Positions 8,611 through 14,000 of a DNA stretch of 32,163 nt are shown here, piece after piece; the stretch's first letter is position 1, and each line of letters opens with the position of its first letter. Under the pieces are notes generated by a model. It worked only from the letters and a program-made list of their open reading frames with translations, ran no database searches and had not been told where the DNA came from. The stretch spans positions 1 through 32,163 of the IMG/VR virus record IMGVR_UViG_3300029258_004591; one strand, 5' to 3'. Made by a program: the position numbers and the translations under genes. The stretch comes from a virus.

Positions 8611-8611
8611 T

Positions 8612-9067
8612 TTAGTCCGCCTCTGCGTATTTTTTTACCGCCTCGGTAAACTTCCCCAGCGCCTCGGTGATTGCAGTCGCCATACGTGCCGCCGCTGCGA
8701 GTATCTCCGATTTTGCTTTGTCGATTTTAATTGCCTTGTCGTAATCGCCCCCCGGCCCTGTTACAATAAACGGCGGCTCCGGCAGTTCGTTAACAACCGT
8801 CCAGTTACCGGAAGGCTTCATCACATTTTCGCCGGCGATTTTATAAGGCTGGTATTTGTGGACGTGCCACCTGTCGTTTTTTTGGAATTGGATTACTTCA
8901 TAGCCCTGGCTGCACTTAAAGCACCAGCCGAAATACGTCCGGATTTTCCTGCCGTACCTGTCTGTTTCATTATCGACTATCGATGGCCACGGCAGGTGGT
9001 GGTAGCATTGAGGGCATATCACCCCTGTGATTTTTTCTTTAATTTCTTCTACTGCGTATGAAACCAT
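8612..9067 (-). CDS. Zinc-binding early protein preceding the transposase (151 aa)
   Basis: The likely start is the ATG at 9067; a GTG 18 bases upstream is possible. The 151 residues hold two Cys pairs, ICPQCYHHLPW at ~17-27 and GWCFKCSQGYE at ~46-56, which together form a probable zinc ribbon. A central segment (RWHVHKYQPYKIAGENVM) and an Ala-rich C-terminal helix (SEILAAAARMATAITEALGKFTEAVKKY) follow. It ends one base before the transposase ATG, so the two are co-translated. A role in early regulation or transposase support is inferred from position only. Confidence 0.6.
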   Translation of the reverse strand: MVSYAVEEIKEKITGVICPQCYHHLPWPSIVDNETDRYGRKIRTYFGWCFKCSQGYEVIQFQKNDRWHVHKYQPYKIAGENVMKPSGNWTVVNELPEPPFIVTGPGGDYDKAIKIDKAKSEILAAAARMATAITEALGKFTEAVKKYAEAD

Positions 9068-9126
9068 AATTGTACCCTGATTCACTATTCGCTAAATATG
9101 CAGCCGATGGTTTGGAATTTACATCG

Positions 9127-9234
9127 GGCCTTTCGGCCACCTACCTGTCCCATCTGCTGCTGTTCGCCCGCCCGTCCTTGTGCGGGCGTTATTCACATTT
9201 CAAAGTTGGCGGGTTTAACCATCCAACCCGCCGA
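9127..9234 (-). promoter_or_regulatory. Three-hairpin leader ahead of the transposase genes
   Basis: The 268 bases between 9086 and 9353 hold no convincing gene. On the minus strand three hairpins follow one another: GGCGGGTT/AACCCGCC (9208-9215 with 9225-9232), CGCCCG/CGGGCG (9169-9174 with 9183-9188), and GGCC-GAAA-GGCC (9127-9138), a GNRA-capped stem. No T tract follows any of them, so they are not simple terminators. They may form a structured leader or processing element separating the lysozyme/zinc-ribbon genes from the transposase genes. Confidence 0.45.
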
Positions 9235-9353
9235 AGGTAAGGAGATTAATCATGCACGCCGGTGTTATTGCCCACCTGACCCACCGCCGGCTGGGGCTGT
9301 GTAAAAAACCAATCTTTCCAATTCCGTTCACTATTGGTCTTGCCCTTGTGTTA

Positions 9354-9545
9354 TTAACTACCAAATACCGGAGCCACCACGCACGTAAGTACCGGCTTGT
9401 TATGCTGGAAATATCTCGCCCCGCACTTATCGCACCCGAGGTCGGCTGCATCTTTGGATACCTTCAATTCGCACTCATCGCCGCACGCCTCGCATACGAA
9501 GTCGTATTTATTCATCCCGCCTTTTTGCTCGACGCACTCAATCAT
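9354..9545 (-). CDS. Small zinc-ribbon protein (63 aa)
   Basis: Sixty-three residues with two Cys pairs, FVCEACGDECELKV and LGCDKCGARYFQH, spaced like an FmdB-type zinc ribbon. The ATG overlaps the end of the lysozyme-like gene by 8 bases. An internal ATG (10 codons in) is an alternative start. Small zinc ribbons of this kind in phages may bind nucleic acid or RNA polymerase, but nothing here shows which. Confidence 0.55.
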   Translation of the reverse strand: MIECVEQKGGMNKYDFVCEACGDECELKVSKDAADLGCDKCGARYFQHNKPVLTCVVAPVFGS

Positions 9546-10053
9546 TTTTTACGTCTCTCCAGTACTCATCCGTTGCCTTTTTTCTCCAGCCTCGCGGCCC
9601 ACCGTTGAATACCCTCGCTGCAATCTCTTCTTTGTACCTGTCCATCCATAGCGTTATATATAGCCGGGCCACTTCTCTTGCCGGCCCGATTTCGCGAACA
9701 TCTTCGAGCTTGTATTCTGTCCCGTAATATTTATTGACATCATCGATCGCCCCCTGATGGATCTGCAGCGGCCCTACGGCGGCCCCGCTGTCGCCGTCCG
9801 GCGGAGAAATCTGTCCGCCCGACTCGGCAAGCCATATCCTCTCGAGTAGTTCGTCCAGCCAGTCAGGCGGATGGGCGCCCCGGGGGGAGTCGGGGCGCCC
9901 CATCAACAACATAGCGGAGGAGGGTTGTTGTATTGCAGTCGCATCTGTCGATGCGTTATTGTCGGTCTGCAGGCCGATTGGCTGCCTCCGGCCTGCAGAC
10001 TGTGATAAAATAATGGCCAAAAGAATCAGAATTATCTTGACAACTTTTTTCAC
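9538..10053 (-). CDS. Secreted lysozyme/transglycosylase-like enzyme
   Basis: A 171-residue protein starting at GTG (no in-frame ATG is available). The N-terminus KKVVKIILILLAIILSQSAG is a signal peptide or signal anchor. A low-complexity linker (~20-65) leads to a lysozyme-like domain: IWLAESGGQ, in which the Glu is the probable catalytic acid, GPLQIHQGAIDDVN, and AARVFNGGPRGW near the end. These motifs match small SLT/lysozyme-like enzymes that cleave peptidoglycan. Finding it second in the early operon rather than in a late lysis cassette is unusual. It may act in lysis with delayed export, or in entry. Confidence 0.75.
   Translation of the reverse strand: MKKVVKIILILLAIILSQSAGRRQPIGLQTDNNASTDATAIQQPSSAMLLMGRPDSPRGAHPPDWLDELLERIWLAESGGQISPPDGDSGAAVGPLQIHQGAIDDVNKYYGTEYKLEDVREIGPAREVARLYITLWMDRYKEEIAARVFNGGPRGWRKKATDEYWRDVKND
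9870..10000. repeat. Three consecutive inverted repeats in the lysozyme linker
   Basis: Within the coding region for the low-complexity linker there are three separate palindromes: GGGCGCCCC (9873-9881) with GGGGCGCCC (9892-9900), CAACAAC (9904-9910) with GTTGTTG (9924-9930), and the perfect 11-base pair GTCTGCAGGCC (9965-9975) with GGCCTGCAGAC (9990-10000). Their density suggests either inserted palindromic elements or folding of the mRNA. Confidence 0.6.
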
Positions 10054-10128
10054 TGCTCTATACTCATTTCGTTCAGGGAGGACAATTTTCAGTTTTTATC
10101 GTATCCGGCACTGCCGGTTTGTTCTCGT

Positions 10129-10155
10129 CTCCGGCGGGTCCTTACCCCGCCGGAG
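10129..10155. repeat. Perfect 10-bp stem hairpin between two early genes
   Basis: CTCCGGCGGG (10129-10138) pairs with CCCGCCGGAG (10146-10155) around a 7-base loop, between the ribbon-helix-helix gene and the lysozyme-like gene. No T tract follows on either strand, so it is not a classic terminator. It could partly attenuate transcription or stabilise an mRNA end. Confidence 0.55.
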
Positions 10156-10172
10156 TAATTAATTATCTCAGC

Positions 10173-10358
10173 CTACGCTGGCTGAGCTTGTGACGGATTA
10201 AATCCTGTTACCTGGCGAACGTGGAAGCGTATGGCGTCCGATTCCGACTGAAACCCATTTCGCTCCCACCATGCCCTGTAAGCGGCCCTCAGATCAGGTG
10301 ACAGCCTGACACAGACGGCTACGGGCTTGGGTTTGTTGTTGTCGTTTTTATTGCTCAT
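10173..10358 (-). CDS. Ribbon-helix-helix protein, first early gene (61 aa)
   Basis: Sixty-one residues. VAVCVRLSPDLRAAYRAWWERNGFQSESDAIRFHVRQV fits the CopG/Arc ribbon-helix-helix fold: a strand, then two helices with a turn. Proteins of this kind bind operators as dimers. It is the promoter-proximal gene of the leftward operon and faces the divergent gene at 10517. That makes it a good candidate for an early autoregulator, in the way Ner acts in Mu, although it is not a Ner homologue. Function is inferred. Confidence 0.6.
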   Translation of the reverse strand: MSNKNDNNKPKPVAVCVRLSPDLRAAYRAWWERNGFQSESDAIRFHVRQVTGFNPSQAQPA

Positions 10359-10516
10359 AATTATGTTTTCTTAAATCCCAATTAAAGCTTACTACATAAT
10401 CGGCACTATGCAACATAAAAATATAAACTTTTATGGTGTGTAACACTAAATATATTATAAATTATTATTATATAAAGACTTGCAAGCCCAAAAAAAAAGC
10501 ATATTTTTATGGTATT
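10359..10516. promoter_or_regulatory. Divergent AT-rich control region
   Basis: A 158-base AT-rich stretch separates the leftward early genes from the rightward genes and must hold the promoters for at least the early operon. TTTTATGGT occurs twice in direct orientation (about 10429-10437 and 10505-10513). TTGCAA near 10480 followed by TA-rich DNA is a possible rightward promoter. Individual boxes are not clear enough to assign firmly. Confidence 0.45.
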
Positions 10517-10819
10517 ATGAAAAAAAGGAAGCGTACATCTTTCGAGTTGACCGAGATTACGGGGCAAATCCTCAAAGAATTAAAACTTGCACGATGGGAT
10601 TATACCGAAGTCCTAAATGCAGGCATAGTGGCTTTTAGCCAGCTTAACGACACACAAAAGCAGTTTTTCAAGGATGCAGCTTACGGCTTAAAGTCGGAAC
10701 ATTCTGAGAATGCTCAAAAGATATTTCGGGACTGGATTCTAAGAGTCGTGGAGGATGCTCAAGGGATAACCTCAGATAAGAAACGCTCTCGGCGGGCCAA
10801 GCCCTCAAAAACTGGGTAA
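10517..10819 (+). CDS. Small basic protein of the divergent region, candidate regulator (100 aa)
   Basis: The start is taken at the ATG at 10517 (MKKRKRTSFELTEITGQILKE); the reading frame extends further upstream but only through AT-rich low-quality sequence. One hundred residues, helical, with basic ends (KKRKRTSF at the N-terminus, KKRSRRAKPSKTG at the C-terminus). No standard helix-turn-helix is clear. Being alone opposite the early operon is the usual place for a lysogeny repressor in Mu-like phages. No other repressor candidate is evident here. Confidence 0.5.
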   Translation: MKKRKRTSFELTEITGQILKELKLARWDYTEVLNAGIVAFSQLNDTQKQFFKDAAYGLKSEHSENAQKIFRDWILRVVEDAQGITSDKKRSRRAKPSKTG

Positions 10820-11000
10820 TTTTCCGGATTTCGAACTCTTTTTGAATGTCAAAAATGATGGCTTGTTGTTGTTTTTCCATCGTAACATCCCTGTATTAAG
10901 AAGGTTACGCTCCCTCGCTGCGGTTTCTCCCCTAAACTCTCCTCGGGTTCGTTTTTCTCGCAGCCGACAGCTTCTGTTATATTAACAGCCTAAAAATTTT

Positions 11001-11027
11001 AAATCAAGTGTAAAATTCCCTTGATTT
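11001..11027. promoter_or_regulatory. Inverted repeat in the 278-base gap upstream of 11098
   Basis: The gap 10820-11097 holds no convincing gene. AAATCAAG (11001-11008) and CTTGATTT (11020-11027) form a perfect 8-base inverted repeat with an 11-base spacer, the geometry of a dimer-binding operator. TTGATT at the right arm with TAAGAT 16 bases later is a weak promoter match reading rightward toward 11098. Confidence 0.4.
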
Positions 11028-11097
11028 CGGACGTTTATCCTGTAAGATGTTCTCTAACCGGAGTTTAATTGGCTGAATATTTTTTTGGGGATTTTTT

Positions 11098-11334
11098 ATG
11101 AAGACCAACAACCCAAAGCATTTACCTTATAGCGTTGCATTTATAATAATAAGCAGTATAGGTATGGTCGTCTCCTTTGTAGGCCTTTTAGGAGCCATTG
11201 TTCAGGTTTCCAAAGACGGGATGTTCGTTTTTGCCTTACTGTTCTTGCTCAGCGTCATCGTGCGCGGTTTAGCCTCTATCATAGAAGCTGTTAATGAAAA
11301 CACTAATGATCTCCGCAAAAGAATGGGGGATTAA
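11098..11334 (+). CDS. Small membrane protein with two TM segments (78 aa)
   Basis: Seventy-eight residues with two hydrophobic segments (~11-34, SVAFIIISSIGMVVSFVGLLGAI; ~42-60, MFVFALLFLLSVIVRGLAS) and a charged C-terminus (NENTNDLRKRMGD). GGGGA lies 6 bases before the ATG. Two-TM phage proteins at this place can be holins or superinfection-exclusion proteins. With the lysozyme located elsewhere, the holin assignment is only a possibility. Confidence 0.55.
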   Translation: MKTNNPKHLPYSVAFIIISSIGMVVSFVGLLGAIVQVSKDGMFVFALLFLLSVIVRGLASIIEAVNENTNDLRKRMGD

Positions 11335-11335
11335 C

Positions 11336-11548
11336 ATGATACTAACAAAAAGATATAAGGCGTATATTGATAGTCTGAGTTATCGCGAGCTTTTGGCTCA
11401 CTGGCGTGATATATCTGCTTCTGATCCATGGTTTCAGGGGCAGACAGGCGAATATTGGAAGAAACGGATGTCTGAATTGAAGGCTATTGACCCTGATGGT
11501 GCTTTAAGAGATTCTGAAAGTATAGGTTTTCGACAGCAAAAAAAATAA
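11336..11548 (+). CDS. Hypothetical small protein (70 aa)
   Basis: The start is taken at the ATG at 11336, one base after the preceding stop and with GGGGGA upstream. Seventy residues, helical and aromatic-rich (KRYKAYIDSLSYRELLAHWRDI, then DPWFQGQTGEYWKKRMSEL). Coupled translation with the membrane protein suggests a shared function. No family is recognised. Confidence 0.5.
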   Translation: MILTKRYKAYIDSLSYRELLAHWRDISASDPWFQGQTGEYWKKRMSELKAIDPDGALRDSESIGFRQQKK

Positions 11549-11558
11549 ATTTTAGTAT

Positions 11559-11586
11559 TTGCATTCATCTTGCCGAAGCGTATATT
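11559..11586 (+). promoter_or_regulatory. Predicted sigma70-type promoter
   Basis: TTGCAT (11559-11564) and TATATT (11581-11586) are separated by 16 bases. This predicts a transcript start near 11593, inside an intergenic region whose only downstream element before 11690 is a strong terminator. Planctomycete promoters may differ from the E. coli consensus, so confidence is moderate. Confidence 0.45.
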
Positions 11587-11592
11587 AGGTAA

Positions 11593-11690
11593 AAATTAAC
11601 GGGTGAGAGTCCTTACCTTTTGCCCGCAGTGGCCTGAAACACATCAGCCCGCTGACTGAGTTTGTGAAACTTGTCAGCGGGCTTTTTATT
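11593..11690 (+). ncRNA. Candidate ~100-nt small RNA or attenuated leader
   Basis: Between the gene ending at 11548 and the gene at 11741 lies a promoter-like element, a folded segment and a strong intrinsic terminator, with no reading frame. GGTAA (11588-11592) can pair with TTACC (11613-11617). GTG-CAC near 11630-11643 could form a small stem. CGGG near 11600 could pair with CCCG near 11623, across the first stem, giving a possible pseudoknot. It may be a free small RNA or a conditional leader of the 11741 operon. No known RNA family is recognised. Confidence 0.45.
11646..11690 (+). terminator. Strong intrinsic terminator
   Basis: AGCCCGCTGAC (11646-11656) pairs perfectly over 11 bases with GTCAGCGGGCT (11673-11683) and is followed by TTTTTATTT. 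This is the best rho-independent terminator in the window. It separates the small regulatory genes from the next gene group. Confidence 0.85.
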
Positions 11691-11740
11691 TAAACCCGCC
11701 CCGAATAACGGATTGTCATTTCTACGGAAAGGAATCCGAA

Positions 11741-11953
11741 ATGCAACGTCACAGGTTATTGTTGGAGCTTAAGAAAGATGACTATATTTCTTTCAAAGTC
11801 CAGGGTTCTGATAAATCTATCGGTCAAGTCAGGTTAGATGAAAAAAGCCCTCTGGCGTATGCAAATCTTGTATTCGAGTTCGTTCCTAATATTGAAATTA
11901 TTAGAGGTCGGGCCAAGAATAAGGCCCAAAATTGTAAACAGAAAGGAGTCTGA
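11741..11953 (+). CDS. Hypothetical small protein (70 aa)
   Basis: Seventy residues with a beta-rich core (HRLLLELKKDDYISFKVQG, IGQVRLDEKSP, YANLVFEFVPNIEIIRG) and a basic C-terminus. AAAGGA lies upstream of the ATG. The pattern is faintly like a CsrA-type fold but lacks the family signature, so I do not assign it. It is the first gene after the terminator and is followed at once by the lipoprotein. Confidence 0.55.
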   Translation: MQRHRLLLELKKDDYISFKVQGSDKSIGQVRLDEKSPLAYANLVFEFVPNIEIIRGRAKNKAQNCKQKGV

Positions 11954-11954
11954 A

Positions 11955-12281
11955 ATGAACCCCAAACTATTAACCCTCGCTATCATCCTGTGTCTCTGTG
12001 CATCTCTGTCTTTTGCCGGCTGTGCTCAAGTTAAGTATGGCGGCGCAGAATATACCCGGCTCGGCGATGTCAAAACAAAAGGAGCTTATGTCGAGAACAT
12101 CATCGGCCCCGCAAAGGTTACTGTTGACCCGAATACTGGTCTGCATAACTACCTGCTTGATGCAAACGGTATCTATACGCGGTTTTCGTTTGATTCACAG
12201 GAAAGCAAAGGCGAGCTCAATATCGATACGCTTGCCGCCACAATCGCAGAGGCCGTAACAGCGGCTCTCGGCGGTACATAA
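11955..12281 (+). CDS. Small lipoprotein (108 aa)
   Basis: The start is taken at the ATG at 11955, with AAGGAG upstream; it directly follows the stop of the previous gene. The N-terminus is a lipoprotein signal: NPK, hydrophobic LLTLAIILCLCASLSF, then the lipobox AGC with Cys23. The mature part is ~86 residues, ending in a helical LAATIAEAVTAALGG. In late phage regions small lipoproteins may be outer spanins or exclusion factors. It lies just upstream of the DUF1353 gene and near the possible lysis region, but nothing here proves a lysis role. Confidence 0.7.
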   Translation: MNPKLLTLAIILCLCASLSFAGCAQVKYGGAEYTRLGDVKTKGAYVENIIGPAKVTVDPNTGLHNYLLDANGIYTRFSFDSQESKGELNIDTLAATIAEAVTAALGGT

Positions 12282-12296
12282 CAATCTAAAAAAACG

Positions 12297-12680
12297 ATGT
12301 CAAAGCAAATTAAATATCGAATTCTCGGCGGCTACAAGTATCTGCTCGAAGAGGAATATCTGTACCCGACAGGTATCGCCCTCGCCGCTCGCATCGAAAC
12401 CGATTACCTGGCTTTGGAAGTCGATGGTGTTTTGTTAATCAAAAAGTCCTATGCATGGGACGGTGCTTCCGGTCCCGCTATCGACACGGCGGATTTCATG
12501 CGGGGCTCACTCGTCCATGATGCCCTTTACCAGCTCATACGGCTCGGCCTGCTGGCTAAAAAATATCGCAAGAGGGCGGACCAGCTCCTGCGTAAAATCT
12601 GCCGCGAGGATGGCATGCCCTTCTGGCGGGCCTTTTACGTTTACAGGGTGGTCCGCAGGTTCGGCGTATTCGTTGTTTAA
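12297..12680 (+). CDS. DUF1353-family phage protein
   Basis: A 127-residue protein matching the DUF1353 pattern: IKYRILGGYKYLLEEEY, KKSYAWDGASGPA, FMRGSLVHDALYQLIRLG, then RKRADQLLRKICREDG and a terminal FYVYRVVRRFG helix. The conserved WDGAS and HDALY motifs are both present. The family occurs in many tailed phages, often near lysis or head genes, and its function is unknown. There is no clear ribosome site before the ATG, so translation may be weak or coupled. Confidence 0.8.
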   Translation: MSKQIKYRILGGYKYLLEEEYLYPTGIALAARIETDYLALEVDGVLLIKKSYAWDGASGPAIDTADFMRGSLVHDALYQLIRLGLLAKKYRKRADQLLRKICREDGMPFWRAFYVYRVVRRFGVFVV

Positions 12681-12696
12681 TAAGGAGACAGTGACT

Positions 12697-13089
12697 ATGG
12701 ATTTTCAGTTGAACATCGCAATGGTCGTTATCGGCGGCTGCGTTTCAATCGTAGGCGCACTTATTGTAGTTAATCTCCGCTCAATCAAGAAGTGCCTGTC
12801 GGGCCTCGGCCTCCGAATCGATAAGCAGGATGACAGGATCGAAAAGACCCGCGATGAGGTAACCGCCCTCTCCGGTAGCATGTCCGCCTGCAAAATCGAC
12901 TGTGACCGCACCTTTGTCAATAGTGAGGTCTTTCTTCGCGAGACCGGTTTTGCCCGCCGGACTTTGGAGAATGTTACTTCGGCCGTCAACAGGGTCGAGG
13001 GCAAGCTGACGGTAGTGGAAAAGTTGCCGCAGATTTGCGGTGACATCAGCAGAGAAATAGTTAAGGAAATGAAAAACGGAGCACCGTAA
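12697..13089 (+). CDS. Mu gp25-like membrane/coiled-coil protein (130 aa)
   Basis: The start is the ATG at 12697, with AAGGAGA upstream. The 130 residues begin with a membrane segment (FQLNIAMVVIGGCVSIVGALIVV) and then a long charged helix (RIDKQDDRIEKTRDEVTAL, FARRTLENVTSAVNRVEGKL). This is the layout of the Mu gp25/DUF2730 proteins found just before the terminase genes. The stop overlaps the next ATG (TAATG). The family function is unknown; a membrane-linked assembly or lysis role has no proof. Confidence 0.6.
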   Translation: MDFQLNIAMVVIGGCVSIVGALIVVNLRSIKKCLSGLGLRIDKQDDRIEKTRDEVTALSGSMSACKIDCDRTFVNSEVFLRETGFARRTLENVTSAVNRVEGKLTVVEKLPQICGDISREIVKEMKNGAP

Positions 13090-13397
13090 TGGACGGAAAA
13101 GTTGAGGCAACAAAAATAAAGCAGATGCGTCGGCTGCTGCTTAACAATATGAACCGGCTGTACCCGACCGCTCTGCAGGTCCAGACCCTTTACAATTCGA
13201 TGTGCGGCTTCGATGAAAACTACGATTTTACCCTCCTCGAAAAGGACATCACTTATCTCAAAGACAAAGGCTACATCGAGTACATCGATGACATGCTCGG
13301 CGGGGCGGACTCTTTCCGCAAGAAATGCGTCAAGCTCACCGCTGAGGGTAAAGAAATCGCCGACCGCACCCAGACCGACCCTGCCCTGGAGATATAA
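13089..13397 (+). CDS. Mu gp26-position winged-helix protein (102 aa)
   Basis: One hundred and two residues with a winged-helix look: KIKQMRRLLLNNMNRLYPTALQVQTLYNSM, DYDF/TLLEKDITYLKDKGYIEYID, and a C-terminal KKCVKLTAEGKEIADRT. This is typical of small phage proteins that sit between gp25 and gp27 homologues. The ATG overlaps the preceding stop by one base. A DNA-binding role in packaging or regulation is plausible but inferred. Confidence 0.6.
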   Translation: MDGKVEATKIKQMRRLLLNNMNRLYPTALQVQTLYNSMCGFDENYDFTLLEKDITYLKDKGYIEYIDDMLGGADSFRKKCVKLTAEGKEIADRTQTDPALEI

Positions 13398-13400
13398 CTG

Positions 13401-14000
13401 ATGGCAAAGCGAACGCACTCATCGCTCGATAAATTGCCCGCCGAGTTGCGGGAGGCATTGACTTCCATGGTGGTCGACAACGCCTGGCCCGCCGACTTTC
13501 CTCGCCGCAAGGCTTTTGGTTTTAAGGCCGATGACAGTGAGCTTATAGGCAAACCGCGTTACGAAGACCTTGTCACTTACTGTGATCACAAAGGCTTCAA
13601 GGTTTCCAGGTCGGCGGTAGGGCGGTTCGGTATGCGAATGAGGATGCTTGCCAAGATGAAAAACGCTGGTGTGGTTGTTCGCGAGGTAATGTCCGACCTG
13701 AATGAAGATAAGGCATCTGCTACACAAAAAGCCGTTGCTGAAATGATAACTGCCCAGACTATAGAGTTCATCGTTTCCCAGGACGATATGAGCTCTAATG
13801 AAATCAAGAACATAGCCAGGGCGATGAAGGACTGCACGCAGATTTCTATTGCTGCTGACCAGTACATCCGCACCCAAATCCAGGAGAAGGTCGAAAAGGC
13901 CTGTGAATCCACAAAGGCCAAGCTCACCAGGGCCGGTGTGGACAGTAAAAAAATCCAGGAAATCATAGATGAGCATTTAGGAGTGGTCAAAAAATCGTAA
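13401..14000 (+). CDS. Mu gp27-like protein (DUF3486), probable small terminase
   Basis: A 199-residue protein of the DUF3486 family. SSLDKLPAELREALTSMV opens the domain; YEDLVTYCDHKGFKVSRSAVGRFGMRM is the conserved helix-turn-helix-like core. A long helical region follows (residues ~85-195). The family sits directly before the large terminase and is regarded as the small terminase/DNA-recognition subunit. The last codons run GTG GTC AAA AAA TCG TAA, and the large terminase frame continues in -1 with no start codon of its own. That makes the end of this gene a possible frameshift site. Confidence 0.85.
   Translation: MAKRTHSSLDKLPAELREALTSMVVDNAWPADFPRRKAFGFKADDSELIGKPRYEDLVTYCDHKGFKVSRSAVGRFGMRMRMLAKMKNAGVVVREVMSDLNEDKASATQKAVAEMITAQTIEFIVSQDDMSSNEIKNIARAMKDCTQISIAADQYIRTQIQEKVEKACESTKAKLTRAGVDSKKIQEIIDEHLGVVKKS
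13979..13994 (+). promoter_or_regulatory. Possible -1 frameshift or non-ATG start signal for the terminase
   Basis: AGGAG at 13979-13983 is followed by an A6 run at 13989-13994 that is read AAA AAA in the gp27-like frame, four bases before that frame's stop at 13998. The large terminase frame is -1 relative to it. An SD-like sequence plus an A-rich slippery site is the arrangement used by dnaX-type -1 frameshifting. Alternatively AGGAG serves an ATC start at 13994. Confidence 0.45.

Noticed and set aside
9252-9608. Plus-strand frame with AAGGAG before its ATG
   Set aside because: The ribosome-like site is good, but the frame is antisense to the zinc-ribbon and lysozyme genes and the peptide has no coherent pattern.
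10129-10155. Intrinsic terminator at the 10-bp hairpin
   Set aside because: The stem is excellent, but no T tract follows on either strand.
10668-10880. Minus-strand 70-residue frame starting MEKQQQAIIF
   Set aside because: The start looks protein-like, but it overlaps the better-supported plus-strand gene at 10517-10819 and has only a weak ribosome site.
11741-11953. CsrA-type RNA-binding protein
   Set aside because: The strand pattern is faintly similar, but the family signature (for example the VRLGI.AP stretch) is not matched.
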